Shown: piece by piece, positions 1-10,295 of the stretch
Position numbering within the stretch: the stretch's first letter is position 1
Layout of the letters: each line of letters opens with the position of its first letter
Assembly (NCBI GenBank): GCA_024398835.1
Contig: JAKSIK010000009.1
Span: forward strand, 26,170 to 90,169
DNA: 64,000 bases
Reading direction: 5' to 3'
Source: Fibrobacter sp.
GTDB taxonomy: Bacteria; Fibrobacterota; Fibrobacteria; Fibrobacterales; Fibrobacteraceae
Program-made: the position numbers and the translations under genes
The notes under the pieces: generated by a model
What the model was told of the DNA's origin: nothing
The model's input: the letters and a program-made list of their open reading frames with translations, nothing else
Databases searched by the model: none

Positions 1-978
1 CGGCCATCTGTTGTTGCAGCAATTACACCTCCATCAGCCGTAGCGGCAAGCTCATATGCACCACCCAATAGAAATGCAGAATAGGGGAATACATCTTTTA
101 TTTTTCCACCGCTGTAGATGAAAAAGGCGGAGGGACCTATTAGAAAATAATCCCTGCCACTGGGAATGAGCCAGCGGATACGGCTCTTGCCTTCACTATA
201 CATCGCGGCATCCTTGATGACTTTCCCATCAATCAAAATTACAGAGGAATCTAAAGCCACCGAAAATTCCTTGCCATCGCACCAAAGCCAGCTTCCGTAT
301 GCTTTATGAGTTATCAGGGAATCGTTCTTCCAGGTAAGCCCCAGATGCTCCTTTCCTTTGGAAACAAGCTTCCAGGATTCTGGATCCACCAGCCGGATAT
401 CGGATTCCAAATTCTTCCACTGCATCTTTCGGGAATAAAGACTTGTGCCTGTGGAAACAAAAAGTTCATCACCATGAACTGCGATTTCCTTAATTGGCTG
501 AATAGAAAGAGAATTTGAACCGATACGGTTCACCGTCAACAAAGACTTCTCCTTGACAATGTCATAGAAGGAAAGCCTATCTTCAAAGGCGAGTACCATA
601 ATGTTGTCTACGATAGCGAGCTGATCTGGAACAAGACGTACATTATTTCTGAGGAAAGAACGATTTACCACCTTCCAGGAATTGCCCCCATCATTCATGC
701 GGACTATCATTCCATATTCCGAAACCGCAAAAACTCCTGCGGGGGAACTAGCCACGCCATAGATGGACGATGTTTCCAACCCATCCTTGGAGGTAAACAT
801 CATATCTCTTTCCGAGGACCAATAGCGAAGGCCTCCAGCTGTCGCCATTAGGACACCCGACTGGTAGGGAATAGCTGAATAGACGGGAGAAGGCTCCGCA
901 TAGTTCATCCATTCATCTGCCGCAAACACCGTAGAAAGGGAGAGTGCGGCAATTATAATCCACCGAATAATCTGCACC
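1..978 (-). CDS. Secreted beta-propeller-like protein (partial, 3' end outside window)
   Basis: An open minus-strand frame runs from a GTG at 978 to the window edge without a stop, so the C-terminus is missing. An in-frame TGA sits 6 bases before the GTG, which fixes the start region. The first ~20 residues form a signal peptide (hydrophobic run, then VFAA before DEW). The rest has repeated short beta-strand-like blocks such as GGLRYWS, YGVASSPAGVFAVSE and GNSWKVV, as in two-component-regulator or PorZ-like propellers. No ATG start exists, which is why simple ORF lists miss it. It lies 17 bp after the sigma factor gene, probably in one operon. Secretion is inferred; the exact propeller family is not certain. 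Confidence 0.7.
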
Positions 979-995
979 TTTCAAAATTACCAAAT

Positions 996-1565
996 TTAGA
1001 TGGCATTATGGGAGAAGAAATCGCAAATCACTTGATCTTTTTGCAGATTCTCCCGCAGCTTGGTTATAGCCCTAGATTTTCGTTTTAGAATGGAATTTGC
1101 CGAAATTCCAAATAGCATACTCATTTCTTCAAGAGTAAGTCCGCTCATAAAAGTGAGATGTACGATAGCTTTCTCCAGTTCCGTAAGGCACGTCATGGCA
1201 CGATCCAATTTGTTCTGAACTTCCGTAACATGAGTGAAACGCAGCGCCATCTCCTCTGGGAATTCCATGTATTCTACGGAAACATCGGCTAAAGACAACG
1301 GTTGCATCGCTCGGCTCTTGGCCCGAACCTGATCATAGCGCGCATTAGTCATAACGCATAAAAACCAAGGCATAGCATTTTTTTGAAAGTTCAGTTTTCT
1401 CGCATTTTGACAGAATTTAAGAGCAACAGTCTGAAAAAGTTCTTTGGCATCCTCCACATTTTTGCATTTTTTACAACACAATTTGTAAATTTTAGGAGCG
1501 TACTTGTTCCATGTTGTTTCCAACCAATCCGGAGTTTGAGAATCCCTTTCCTCTAGACCGCCCAT
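996..1565 (-). CDS. ECF-type sigma-70 family RNA polymerase sigma factor
   Basis: 189 residues, the usual size for an extracytoplasmic-function sigma factor. A region-2 helix set spans about residues 20-95 (AKELFQTVALKF, MPWFLCVMTNARYDQ). Region 4 with a helix-turn-helix spans about 115-175 (LTELEKAIVHLTFMSGLTLE, then SANSILKRKSRAITKLRE). It would direct core RNA polymerase to a small set of promoters. No anti-sigma gene is visible; the next gene downstream encodes a secreted propeller protein, a possible target or partner. It is divergent from the dsbD-like gene with only 44 bp between start codons, so the two promoters must overlap or lie inside the genes. Confidence 0.85.
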   Translation of the reverse strand: MGGLEERDSQTPDWLETTWNKYAPKIYKLCCKKCKNVEDAKELFQTVALKFCQNARKLNFQKNAMPWFLCVMTNARYDQVRAKSRAMQPLSLADVSVEYMEFPEEMALRFTHVTEVQNKLDRAMTCLTELEKAIVHLTFMSGLTLEEMSMLFGISANSILKRKSRAITKLRENLQKDQVICDFFSHNAI

Positions 1566-1609
1566 TAACGTAACCTTTGCCTTCTTTCAAAAATTAGTGT
1601 GCCAAAATT

Positions 1610-3520
1610 ATGATATTTAAAAGAGAAAAACAAGAAAATCGAAATTTTGCAAACACCTGTAGTCTTTTTGCAAAATGTTGTTTTATCTTGTTCACAATTG
1701 CAGTGGCTGTTGGAGCCGAAGAATTCAACATGAACAGCATGCCGCCTCCAGAAACGGCAATGCAGTTTAGTGAAGGAACTCTACAGAAAGGTTCTGCAGT
1801 TACAGTGGATGTAGTCATCCCGGAGCACTGGCATGTGAATGCGGACTCCGTCACGGATGAATTTCTGAAACCCTCATCGCTAGAAATTTCTGCGGAAGGA
1901 ATAACCTTCGGAAAACCTGTTTGGCCAAAAGCCATCAAGGAATACAATGAAGCCTTGGAGCTAGAAATTCTCGTCTTCAAGGGCGAATTCCAGATTACCA
2001 TTCCCGTAGATAGTGTGGCGGCCGACTATGATTCACTTTCTACAAAAGCAATTTTCCATTACCAGGCCTGCGACAACTCCATCTGCCTTGCGCCGGCGCA
2101 AGTGACAGTTGAGTTGGGAGAATTGTCTAACGCTATTTCGGGCAGTAAATCCTCGGCTCTAGGTGGGCCGACAGAATTAAAAAAAAACGATGAAGGGAAT
2201 TTAGCCGCTGGGAAATACAGCGCCGGCGAGGCTACCGCGAGCCAAAACAGCGCCGAGGAAAACAGCGCCGGCACCTTGATGCTTCTCTTCTTCGCATTGA
2301 TTGGTGGCATCATTCTCAACCTAATGCCCTGCGTATTGCCGGTCCTTTCCTTAAAACTTTTCAGCCTGATTAGTGAAGCCGGAGAGCATAAAAGCCGCCT
2401 CCTCGCCTTAGGAATGAGTACCACTGCGGGCATTCTCACAAGCTTCTGGATTCTTGCCACCATCATCTCCATCATCAAAGTCGGCGGAGGAAATGCCGGC
2501 TGGGGAATGCAGTTCCAGAGTGCCGGATTCATCGCCTTCATGGTGGTGATTCTCAGCGCCTTCGCCATGAGTTTCTTCGGCGTCTTTGAAGTCTGGCTCC
2601 CAGGCAGCACCACCACGAAAATGGATGAAGCCGGAAGAAAGCAGGGACTTGCCGGAGCCTTTTTTACAGGCGCACTATTGGTTTTACTCAGCACTCCATG
2701 TTCTGCCCCACTTCTGGGAACCGCCATGGGATTTGCATTTACGGCAAGCATTCCCGTGCTGTTCCTCTTCTTTACGGCAGCTGGCATCGGACTTGCTATG
2801 CCTTACCTGCTAGTAAGTGTTTTCCCGAAGATTCTAAACGTCTTCCCGAAACCTGGAATCTGGATGGTTTACCTGCAGAAGGTCATGGGTGTTCTGCTCC
2901 TCGGAACAGTAGTTTGGCTCTTGTGGATTGTTGAAGAACAAGCGGGCGTGCCAGGCGTTGGCCTCTTCGCAATCGTCGCCATCGCAAGCATCGTTGCAAG
3001 TTTCGCCCTCGGAAAATTCGCCCCGCCGGGAGTTGCCTTCTATCGAGAGGTCGCCGGATTTGCAGTTGGCGCCATCCTCATTGCAGGCATTTGGTTCTTC
3101 GCCATCGCACCGAAATATGAATCCATCGTGAGCGAAAAATTCAATGCGAAAATTCACGAGCAGATGGCGGAAGATGGCTGGTACAACTACAGCCCCGAAC
3201 TGATGGTACAATTTGCAAAAGCAGGCAAGACCGTATTTGTGGATGTTTCTGCAGACTGGTGCCTCACCTGCAAGGCGAATGAGGCAGCCGTACTTCACAG
3301 CAACGAGTTCCGGCAGGCCATGGACAGCCTGAACGTGGCCCTCGTTAAAGCAGATTGGACGCGGGAGACGCCGGAGGTAAACAGCTTGCTACGGGAACTT
3401 GGAAAGTCCGGAGTGCCGGCCTACGGCATTTACCCAAAAGGAGATGCCAAGCACCTGATTACATTGCCAGAACTTTTGACGACTGACGGAATCGTTGAGA
3501 AAATTACCGCGGCGCAATAA
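1610..3520 (+). CDS. dsbD: Thiol:disulfide interchange protein DsbD family
   Basis: 636 residues. The order is signal/anchor segment (about 12-35), periplasmic N-terminal DsbD-alpha-like domain (about 40-180, with CDNSICLAP), a Ser/Ala-rich linker, a membrane domain of about eight helices beginning near residue 222 with the conserved NLMPCVLPVLSLK, and a C-terminal thioredoxin fold. The CXXC of the last domain is C551-L-T-C554 in ADWCLTCKANE. The second membrane cysteine is in LSTPCSAPLLG. The family passes electrons from cytoplasmic thioredoxin to periplasmic thiol proteins, which fits the TlpA-like and thioredoxin-like secreted proteins elsewhere in the window. Start ATG is at 1610; no strong ribosome-binding site is seen. 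Confidence 0.93.
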   Translation: MIFKREKQENRNFANTCSLFAKCCFILFTIAVAVGAEEFNMNSMPPPETAMQFSEGTLQKGSAVTVDVVIPEHWHVNADSVTDEFLKPSSLEISAEGITFGKPVWPKAIKEYNEALELEILVFKGEFQITIPVDSVAADYDSLSTKAIFHYQACDNSICLAPAQVTVELGELSNAISGSKSSALGGPTELKKNDEGNLAAGKYSAGEATASQNSAEENSAGTLMLLFFALIGGIILNLMPCVLPVLSLKLFSLISEAGEHKSRLLALGMSTTAGILTSFWILATIISIIKVGGGNAGWGMQFQSAGFIAFMVVILSAFAMSFFGVFEVWLPGSTTTKMDEAGRKQGLAGAFFTGALLVLLSTPCSAPLLGTAMGFAFTASIPVLFLFFTAAGIGLAMPYLLVSVFPKILNVFPKPGIWMVYLQKVMGVLLLGTVVWLLWIVEEQAGVPGVGLFAIVAIASIVASFALGKFAPPGVAFYREVAGFAVGAILIAGIWFFAIAPKYESIVSEKFNAKIHEQMAEDGWYNYSPELMVQFAKAGKTVFVDVSADWCLTCKANEAAVLHSNEFRQAMDSLNVALVKADWTRETPEVNSLLRELGKSGVPAYGIYPKGDAKHLITLPELLTTDGIVEKITAAQ

Positions 3521-3596
3521 ACCGCCCGCGACGATTTCGCCAGAAATTAATTCTGCATTAGTGCTTCGCACTCATTTCGACTTCAGCTCGGCAAAA

Positions 3597-3624
3597 TTCT
3601 GCATTCAGCATTCTGCATTCTGCA
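3597..3624. repeat. Heptanucleotide tandem repeat, TTCTGCA x4
   Basis: Four perfect-phase 7-mers (TTCTGCA, TTCAGCA, TTCTGCA, TTCTGCA) occupy 3597-3624 and touch the glgA stop codon at 3625. One more isolated TTCTGCA is at 3551. A related TTCNNNA array lies beside mlaF and another, inverted, beside pyrC. Confidence 0.85.
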
Positions 3625-4857
3625 TTATTTCCGCTTGCCTTCACGCTTGTAGCGTTCAATGCATTCCTGATAGAAGTCGAAAGTCTGCTGAGCGATAGCC
3701 TTCCAGCTGAACACATCCACAGCGCGCTTGCGGCTCACCTCGCCCATCTGTTTTGCCAACAGTTCGTCGCCCAGAATCTTGTTTAGCTTGCCTGCAAAAT
3801 CCGTCTGGAACGCCTTGGGGTCTGCAGGTTCGAAGTTAGTTTCCGAAACAGCCTTCAGCGGCACCAGATAGCCCGTTTCGCCATCAACGATGATTTCGGG
3901 AATGCCACCTACGGCGCTCCCTACCACAGGCGTGCCGCAGCTCATGGCTTCCAGATTGATGATGCCGAAAGGTTCATACAGAGAAGGCGTTGCAAAAACA
4001 GTAGCGTGACTGTAAAGCACGCGCAGTTCTTCATGAGGCACCACATCCTGAATCCAGATGACTCCATCACGAGTCTTCTGCACTTCCTCAATGAGAAGCT
4101 TGCATTCATCCGCCAATTCCTGCGTATCGGGAGCGCCAGCGCAGAGCACCACCTGGGCCTTCTTGTCAATCTGAGGAATGGCCTGGATCAGTTGGCTAAT
4201 GCCTTTCTGCCGGGTAATGCGCCCCACGAACAATACGAAGGGACGTCCTGGGTCCACACCCCATTTTTTCAAAATGGTATCGCTGAATGTGGGCTTGTAA
4301 AAATCCGGGTCTATGCCGTTGTAGATGACCTTCACGCGGTCTTCGGGCACGCCGTAAAGCTTCATCACGTCACGCTTCATGCCCTGGCTCACGGCGATGA
4401 TGCCATCGGCAGCTTCGTAGGCGGTTTTCTCAATCCAGCAGCTCATGTTGTAGCCGCCATTGCCCAACTGTTCCGCCTTCCACGGGCGGTGGGGTTCCAG
4501 AGAATGGGTGGTGAGAATGAGCGGGCATTCCAAAAGGCGGCTGGCCAGCACGCCGCCAAAATGGCTGTACCAAGTGTGACAATGAATCACATCGATGTCA
4601 TTAAGCGTTGCCGCCCACTGGAGGTTGATGTCCAACGGTTTGAAAATCTTCTGAAAGCGGTCGTCCTTCGGAGAAAGGCCCAGTTTGCGATTGAAGCCGA
4701 CAGCACGGATATTGTTTTCGTCCTCATCCTGAGGGCCAAAGCAGCGGGCTTCGATGTGGCAAAGTTTAGAGAGTTCCTGAGTGAGGAACTTAACATGGAT
4801 ACCAGCACCGCCATAGATTTCTGGCGGAAATTCGTTCGTAAGGATAGCAGCGTTCAT
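3625..4857 (-). CDS. glgA: Glycogen synthase, Corynebacterium-type GT4 glycosyltransferase
   Basis: 410 residues, two Rossmann-type halves. The N-terminus TNEFPPEIYGGAGIHVKFLT is typical of the Corynebacterium-type glycogen synthase family (glycine-rich nucleotide-sugar loop). The C-terminal half carries FVGRITRQKGISQLI and the E-x7-E motif around EPFGIINLEAMSCGTPVV. It is shorter than the E. coli GT5 GlgA (about 477). The family transfers glucose from a nucleotide sugar to a growing alpha-1,4-glucan. It is cytoplasmic and fits glycogen storage, well known in Fibrobacter. It lies downstream of folE (37 bp) and converges with dsbD across a heptamer repeat. Alternative: a related GT4 sugar transferase. 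Confidence 0.85.
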   Translation of the reverse strand: MNAAILTNEFPPEIYGGAGIHVKFLTQELSKLCHIEARCFGPQDEDENNIRAVGFNRKLGLSPKDDRFQKIFKPLDINLQWAATLNDIDVIHCHTWYSHFGGVLASRLLECPLILTTHSLEPHRPWKAEQLGNGGYNMSCWIEKTAYEAADGIIAVSQGMKRDVMKLYGVPEDRVKVIYNGIDPDFYKPTFSDTILKKWGVDPGRPFVLFVGRITRQKGISQLIQAIPQIDKKAQVVLCAGAPDTQELADECKLLIEEVQKTRDGVIWIQDVVPHEELRVLYSHATVFATPSLYEPFGIINLEAMSCGTPVVGSAVGGIPEIIVDGETGYLVPLKAVSETNFEPADPKAFQTDFAGKLNKILGDELLAKQMGEVSRKRAVDVFSWKAIAQQTFDFYQECIERYKREGKRK

Positions 4858-4894
4858 AGTACCCTTAAAATAGATATAGTTTTATAAAAAAGGA

Positions 4895-5467
4895 TTACCG
4901 CGGTGCATAAATCCGTGCCATAAATTCGGCACGAGTCTTTTCGTCGGTCTTGAAACGGCCCAAAAGCTGCGTTGTCACCATGGTAGCGCCCGGCTTTTTC
5001 ACGCCACGCATAGTCATGCACATGTGGCTTGCTTCCAGCACCACGGCAACACCCTTCGGATTCAGTTCCTTCTGGATGAGTTCCGCAATCTGGCGGGTCA
5101 TGCGTTCCTGAATCTGCGGGAAGCGGGCGTAGTATTCCACCACGCGGGGAATCTTGGAAAGCCCCACGACGCAATCGCCAGGAATATAAGCCACGTGGGC
5201 CTTCCCTGTGAAGGGCAGAAAATGATGCTCGCACATGCTGGCAAATTCAATGTCCGGCACGATAATCATCTCGTCGTACTTCTCGTGGAAGCGGGTCTTC
5301 AAAATATCTTCCGGCTTGATTTCGCCAGAAAGACCCGTCATGAGTTCAGCGTACATCTTCGCCACACGTTCCGGAGTCTTGAGGAGTCCCTCACGATTGA
5401 CGTCTTCGCCCATGCCTTCAAGAATCATCTTGAAGCCATCTTCCATCTTTTTAAAATCCATCTTCAT
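4895..5467 (-). CDS. folE: GTP cyclohydrolase I
   Basis: 190 residues, the standard length for the homodecameric type I enzyme that converts GTP to 7,8-dihydroneopterin triphosphate, first step of folate synthesis. The zinc-binding set is visible: Cys and His in [19 protein letters not shown] and the second Cys in [32 protein letters not shown] is the usual conserved core. It starts 9 bp after argA on the same strand and probably shares its transcript; no functional link with arginine synthesis is implied. Confidence 0.95.
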   Translation of the reverse strand: MKMDFKKMEDGFKMILEGMGEDVNREGLLKTPERVAKMYAELMTGLSGEIKPEDILKTRFHEKYDEMIIVPDIEFASMCEHHFLPFTGKAHVAYIPGDCVVGLSKIPRVVEYYARFPQIQERMTRQIAELIQKELNPKGVAVVLEASHMCMTMRGVKKPGATMVTTQLLGRFKTDEKTRAEFMARIYAPR

Positions 5468-5476
5468 GAGGCGCCG

Positions 5477-6841
5477 TTACTTGTCCAAGGACATCACGAG
5501 AATTCTGGAATTCCGCTTGGTGTTGTAGTGGTCCCGCTTGCTCTTCGGCAAATCCTCGATGGAGCCATCTTCAAAACCAAAGTGGTAGAACCAATCCACC
5601 GCCTGAGTGGTAAGCAGGAACAACTTTTGGTAGCCCTTCATCCGGCCAACAGAAATGAGGTGCCGCACGATGGCGTCGCCAATGCCCGACTTGCGATAGT
5701 TGGCGCCCACGGCAATGCCAGCCACTTCGGCCATACCGTCTTCGAATTCATGAAGAGCGCCACAGCCATGAATGCTGTTGTCGATGGCGTACACCACATA
5801 GTCCTTGAGCTTTTCGGAAATGCTTTCCTGGGTTCTCGGCACCAGGTAGCCCTTGGCGATGTAATCCTGCATGACCCGAAGAATATCCGGGATGTCTTCG
5901 ATGTTTGCGGGCCGGATACTGGAGTACTGGTTTGCGTACACCATGGTGCCATCGCCCCGAGCGCTGAAGACTTCTTGCAGCACGCTGCCCTGGAACTCAC
6001 CGCTCAGCAAATGGACGCGGTTGGCGCCAGCCTCACAAGCGTGAATTGCATTCAAAAGGTAATCCATCTGGGCAAAATTCAACACGTCGGAATTGAGTTC
6101 CAAAAGTTCCTTGGCCTGATCCACATCCATAGCAGAAATCACGCCGCTGTCGGTGGGCTCCAGATACTTGGTGTTTTTGCCCGTCACAAGGCCTTTCAGC
6201 TTGATACCGTTCTCGTTACCGATGAAGAACAGTTTACCCACCTGAAGGTACTTGCAGAGTTCCGTTGCCAGTTCCGTACTGCTGATGTTGTAGGCGTGGC
6301 CCAGTTTATTCCAGCCAATGGGAGGAATGATAGGCACAAATTTTTCATCCAGGAGTTGTTCCAGAATATCCCGCTGGACCCGCTCAATCTTGCCAGTCCG
6401 CATAAAATCCACGCCGCCAATGACGCCGAGACTCCGGGCCAGAATCCAGTTGCCCTGAATGCCCCGCAAACCGCTTGCGGTAAGGTGACTCATAATCCGC
6501 TGGGCAACGCCAAGAGACGCCTGCTCAATGAGAGGCAGAGCTTCTTCGCTAGTTAGCCGGACTCCGTTGTGGAACTTGGATTCAATCTCCCAAGCTTTCA
6601 ACTGTGCATCGATGCTGTTTCGCGTCCCGGGAACGATGATAATGCGTATGCCTGCCTTGTGAAGGAGGGCAATATCCCGCATGAGGACGGGGAACAACGG
6701 ATGGTCCATCAGGCCGTCGTCAATCTTCAAAATGAAAAGCTGGCCCTTGAACCGATCCACATAGCCAAACACTTCCCGGATGAAACCGGCAACTTCGAAG
6801 TGCTGGGAATTGAAATCAGATGCATTGTTGTTCATGGGCAA
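5477..6841 (-). CDS. argA: Amino-acid N-acetyltransferase (N-acetylglutamate synthase)
   Basis: 454 residues with the two-domain layout of classical bacterial ArgA. An amino-acid-kinase-like domain (about 1-290, IRIIIVPGTRNSID, NGVRLTSEEALPLIEQ) is followed by a GNAT acetyltransferase domain (about 305-454, AGIAVGANYRKSGIGDAIV is the acetyl-CoA loop). It would make N-acetylglutamate from glutamate and acetyl-CoA, committing carbon to arginine; the kinase-like domain is the usual arginine feedback site. First gene of an argA-folE-glgA minus-strand run. It is divergent from the GH16 gene with 101 bp between. Confidence 0.92.
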   Translation of the reverse strand: MPMNNNASDFNSQHFEVAGFIREVFGYVDRFKGQLFILKIDDGLMDHPLFPVLMRDIALLHKAGIRIIIVPGTRNSIDAQLKAWEIESKFHNGVRLTSEEALPLIEQASLGVAQRIMSHLTASGLRGIQGNWILARSLGVIGGVDFMRTGKIERVQRDILEQLLDEKFVPIIPPIGWNKLGHAYNISSTELATELCKYLQVGKLFFIGNENGIKLKGLVTGKNTKYLEPTDSGVISAMDVDQAKELLELNSDVLNFAQMDYLLNAIHACEAGANRVHLLSGEFQGSVLQEVFSARGDGTMVYANQYSSIRPANIEDIPDILRVMQDYIAKGYLVPRTQESISEKLKDYVVYAIDNSIHGCGALHEFEDGMAEVAGIAVGANYRKSGIGDAIVRHLISVGRMKGYQKLFLLTTQAVDWFYHFGFEDGSIEDLPKSKRDHYNTKRNSRILVMSLDK

Positions 6842-6942
6842 AAATATAGAATAGTGGCCACCACGCCGAGAAAATAGCGTTGGCGTTTTGCGTCTCTCCG
6901 CAATTTTGTTGTATTTTTGGAGGGTAAAATCAAGGAAGTTTT

Positions 6943-7824
6943 ATGAAAAAACAAATTCTATTGCCTTTTATTGCTGCCGCCGCCATGCTGTTTCCCGCCT
7001 GCTCCGGCGATAACGACAACTCTATTTCTTCCACAGATATTCCGCCAACTTCTAGCGAAGAAGCGGCTCCAGAGTCTTCCGACGCAAACTCCGGTGCAGA
7101 TGGCACAAGTTCTTCAAGCATCAAATACTCATACTATGGCGCTGAACTCACCGGAATAAAGCAGTTCAAGTATGGCCGCTTCGAAGCCCGCATGAAAATG
7201 GCTGCCATTTCTGGTTCCGTCAGTTCCATGTTCCTCTACTACGACAATTCCTGGATGGGTGATGGAGAAAAGTGGAATGAAATTGATATTGAAGTTCTAG
7301 GCAACAACTCAAAGGGTTTCCAGTCTAACATTATCACGGGAACAGCCGAAAGTAGGATTACAGAAGAAGGCAAACACCCTCTGGAATTTGACGTTCGCGA
7401 AGACTACCACCTCTACGGCATGATCTGGACTCCAGATACTGTAATTTGGGAAATTGATAGCATACCCGTCCGTAAAGTTTCCCTCGGCGATACCAAGGGA
7501 CAGATTAAGCACCTGAGCGAAGGCGGCACACAGTCACTCCGCTTCAACCTCTGGGTTTCCAAAGACCCCAAATGGACAGGTAAATTCACCGGCGAAGGGC
7601 TCCCGGAAAAGCAGTATATCGACTATGTGCGCGTCTATTCCTATGACACCACAGCTAAGACTTTCACCCAAGAGTGGCAAGATGACTTTGATGGTGAAGA
7701 TTTAAATCCCGAATACTGGCAAAACCAGAACAGTTGGGATATGGAAGGCGTCACCTACCGTCGAGAAAACCTCTATGTGGAAGATGGCAAGGCCGTGCTG
7801 GTCCTAGATAGAGACCCACAGTAA
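6943..7824 (+). CDS. Circularly permuted GH16 beta-glucanase lipoprotein (lichenase-like)
   Basis: 293 residues. A lipoprotein signal ends at Cys20 (LFPAC-S), followed by a Ser/Glu-rich linker to about 58. The GH16 catalytic motif is E113-I-D115-I-E117, the tight form without the extra residue, as in lichenases; E113 would be the nucleophile and E117 the acid/base. The last ~53 residues (WQDDFDGEDLNPEYW ... LVLDRD) match the part that is N-terminal in Bacillus lichenases, so the fold is permuted as in F. succinogenes 1,3-1,4-beta-glucanase. That enzyme cuts mixed-linkage beta-glucan. Unlike it, this protein has a lipobox. A good ribosome-binding site (AAGGAAG) precedes ATG 6943. Confidence 0.88.
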   Translation: MKKQILLPFIAAAAMLFPACSGDNDNSISSTDIPPTSSEEAAPESSDANSGADGTSSSSIKYSYYGAELTGIKQFKYGRFEARMKMAAISGSVSSMFLYYDNSWMGDGEKWNEIDIEVLGNNSKGFQSNIITGTAESRITEEGKHPLEFDVREDYHLYGMIWTPDTVIWEIDSIPVRKVSLGDTKGQIKHLSEGGTQSLRFNLWVSKDPKWTGKFTGEGLPEKQYIDYVRVYSYDTTAKTFTQEWQDDFDGEDLNPEYWQNQNSWDMEGVTYRRENLYVEDGKAVLVLDRDPQ

Positions 7825-7864
7825 CAAGCCGCGCGAGTCTCAATAAACGCGCAAAGCGTACGAT

Positions 7865-7894
7865 AAAAGGCCCGGAAATAATTCCGAGCCTTTT
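7865..7894. terminator. Bidirectional rho-independent terminator
   Basis: A hairpin with arms AAAAGGC(c)CGGAA and TTCCG(a)GCCTTTT lies between the convergent GH16 and pflB genes. The A-run on one side and T-run on the other suit both directions. Confidence 0.85.
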
Positions 7895-7914
7895 AAATTT
7901 TGAAATCGTACCGA

Positions 7915-10176
7915 TTACAGCACGCCGTGAGCCTGGCGGGCAATCACATCCAGCTGCTGTTCGCGCGTGAGCTTGATGAAGCGAACGGCGTAACCAGAAA
8001 CACGAATCGTGAAGTTCTGATATTCTTCCTTCTCCGGATGTTCCATGGCGTCCTTCAGCTTCTCCACACCAAAGACGTTCACGTTCAGGTGGTGGCTGCC
8101 CTTTCCGAAGTAGCCGTCCAACACCTGCATGAGCTTCATGGTCCGTTCCTCATCGTCATGACCGAGAGCGCTAGGATTGATGGTCTGGGTGTTGCTGATG
8201 CCATCCAGAGCATAATCGTAGGGCAGTTTCGCCACAGAGTTGAGGGAAGCGAGAAGACCGTTCTTCTCAGCGCCATAGCTGGGGTTAGCGCCCGGAGAGA
8301 GGGGCTCGCCAGCCTTGCGGCCATCGGGAAGCGTACCCGTAGCCTTACCATAAACAACGTTACTCGTAATGGTGAGGATACTGGTGGTCGGTTCAGAATT
8401 GCGATATGTAGGCGTATGACGTATCTTCTGGATAAAGGTCTTCAAAAGCCACACGGCAATGTCATCGGCGCGGTCATCGTCATTTCCATAACGGGGGAAG
8501 TCGCCCTCTATTTCGAAGTTTTCAGCAAGGCCCGTAGCCGGATCGCGAATTACCTTCACCTTGGCGTACTTGATGGCGCAAAGGCTATCCACCACGTGGC
8601 TGAAACCTGCAATACCCGTCGCGAAAGTACGACGCACATTGGTATCAATCAAAGCCATTTCTGCAGCTTCGTAATAATACTTGTCGTGCATGTAGTGGAT
8701 GAGGTTTAGCGTGTTCACATACAAACGAGCAAGCCAGTCCATGTACAAATCAAACTTGTGCATCACCTCGTCGTAATCCAGGTATTCGCTGGTAATGGGC
8801 GGATATTCCGGACCCACCTGCACACCCTTGCAAATAGCCTCGTCGCGGCCACCGTTGATGGCGTAAAGGAGAGTCTTTGCCAAGTTGGCGCGGGCACCGA
8901 AGAACTGCATCTCCTTACCGGTCTGGGTTGCAGACACGCAGCAGCAGATGCTGTAGTCATCGCCCCAGATTGGGCGCATGGTTTCATCGTTCTCGTACTG
9001 GATGGCGCTGGTCTTCACGGAAATTTCTGCAGCGAACTTCTTGAAGTTTTCCGGCAGACGGGGGCTGTAAAGCACCGTCAGGTTGGGCTCCGGAGAGGGG
9101 CCCATGTTGATGAGGGTATGGAGAAAACGATAGTCCGTCTTAGTCACCATGTGGCGGCCATCAGTACCGATACCGCCAACTTCCAGCGTAGCCCACACCG
9201 GGTCGCCGCTGAACAGTTCATTATAGCTGGTGATACGGGCAAACTTCACCATGCGAAGCTTCATCACAAAGTGGTCCACCAGTTCCTGAGCTTCCTCTTC
9301 CGTAAGAATGCCGGCCTTGATATCGCGGTTGAAGTAGATATCCAGGAAGGTAGACACGCGGCCCACGCTCATGGCGGCACCGTTCTGCGTCTTGATGGCG
9401 CCAAGGTAGCCGAAGTAGAGCCACTGGATAGCTTCGCGGGCATTCCTTGCAGGCTTGGAAATGTCATAGCCGTAAATCTTGGCCATGGCCTTCAGGCCTT
9501 CCAAAGCGCGAATCTGTTCCGCCAGTTCTTCACGAAGGCGAACCGTCTCCTCGTTCATGTCCGCCTTGTCGCTAAGAGCCTTGTCCTTCTGCTTCTTCTC
9601 GATAAGGTAGTCCACGCCATAGAGGGCAACGCGGCGGTAATCGCCCACGATACGACCACGGCCATAAGTGTCCGGAAGACCCGTGATGATGTGGGCCTTA
9701 CGGGCGGCGCGCATGTCCGGCGTATAGGCATCAAACACAGCCTGGTTGTGAGTCTTGTGAATGTCCGTAAAGATGTGGTGCAGCTCTTCGCTAGGCGTAT
9801 AGCCGTAATTCTTGCAACTTTCCTCCGCCATCTTGATGCCGCCAAAAGGCATGAAGGCGCGCTTCAGAGGCTTGTCGGTCTGGAGGCCGACGACCTTTTC
9901 CAAATCCTTGGTACCTTCGGCAATGAAGCCTGCCGGATGACTGGTAAGGGTGGACACCACATCCGTGTCCATGTCCAGCACGCCGCCCTTGGCGATTTCC
10001 TGCTTCTGCAAATCCTGAACCTCATCCCACAACTTCTTTGTTGCAGCCGTTGGACCGGCAAGGAAGGACTTGTCCCCATCATAAGGGACGTAATTCTTTT
10101 GGATGAACACCCGAACGTTGACTTCTTCTTTCCAACGCTGGCCTACAAAGCCATTCCATTCTTCTTTAACAACCAT
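7915..10176 (-). CDS. pflB: Formate C-acetyltransferase (pyruvate formate-lyase)
   Basis: 753 residues, the usual PFL length. The active-site cysteines lie in a CCC run near residue 410 ([13 protein letters not shown]), and the glycyl-radical glycine is in RVSGYAVRF near residue 728. The enzyme splits pyruvate with CoA to acetyl-CoA and formate under anoxia and must be activated by the radical-SAM activase, whose gene pflA is about 49 kb away at 58,969. The position usually Ala-Cys-Cys reads Cys-Cys-Cys here, one extra cysteine. The gene stands alone with its own promoter and a 19-bp palindrome upstream, so single-gene redox or carbon control is plausible. Confidence 0.96.
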   Translation of the reverse strand: MVVKEEWNGFVGQRWKEEVNVRVFIQKNYVPYDGDKSFLAGPTAATKKLWDEVQDLQKQEIAKGGVLDMDTDVVSTLTSHPAGFIAEGTKDLEKVVGLQTDKPLKRAFMPFGGIKMAEESCKNYGYTPSEELHHIFTDIHKTHNQAVFDAYTPDMRAARKAHIITGLPDTYGRGRIVGDYRRVALYGVDYLIEKKQKDKALSDKADMNEETVRLREELAEQIRALEGLKAMAKIYGYDISKPARNAREAIQWLYFGYLGAIKTQNGAAMSVGRVSTFLDIYFNRDIKAGILTEEEAQELVDHFVMKLRMVKFARITSYNELFSGDPVWATLEVGGIGTDGRHMVTKTDYRFLHTLINMGPSPEPNLTVLYSPRLPENFKKFAAEISVKTSAIQYENDETMRPIWGDDYSICCCVSATQTGKEMQFFGARANLAKTLLYAINGGRDEAICKGVQVGPEYPPITSEYLDYDEVMHKFDLYMDWLARLYVNTLNLIHYMHDKYYYEAAEMALIDTNVRRTFATGIAGFSHVVDSLCAIKYAKVKVIRDPATGLAENFEIEGDFPRYGNDDDRADDIAVWLLKTFIQKIRHTPTYRNSEPTTSILTITSNVVYGKATGTLPDGRKAGEPLSPGANPSYGAEKNGLLASLNSVAKLPYDYALDGISNTQTINPSALGHDDEERTMKLMQVLDGYFGKGSHHLNVNVFGVEKLKDAMEHPEKEEYQNFTIRVSGYAVRFIKLTREQQLDVIARQAHGVL

Positions 10177-10295
10177 AATTCCTCTTTTTCGCGGACAATG
10201 TCCGCACCATCTTTTTCTTGTTTTCCATTCACAAATTTATGAAAAGAACCGGACCGCGACACCTAGTAAATCGCCACCCACGACCTTTCCCAATT

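Noticed and set aside
5024..6556. 510-codon frame antisense to folE and argA
   Set aside because: Shadow of two clear enzymes; His-rich translation without domains.
8758..10242. 494-codon frame antisense to pflB
   Set aside because: Shadow of pflB; codon bias of the real gene keeps the other strand open.
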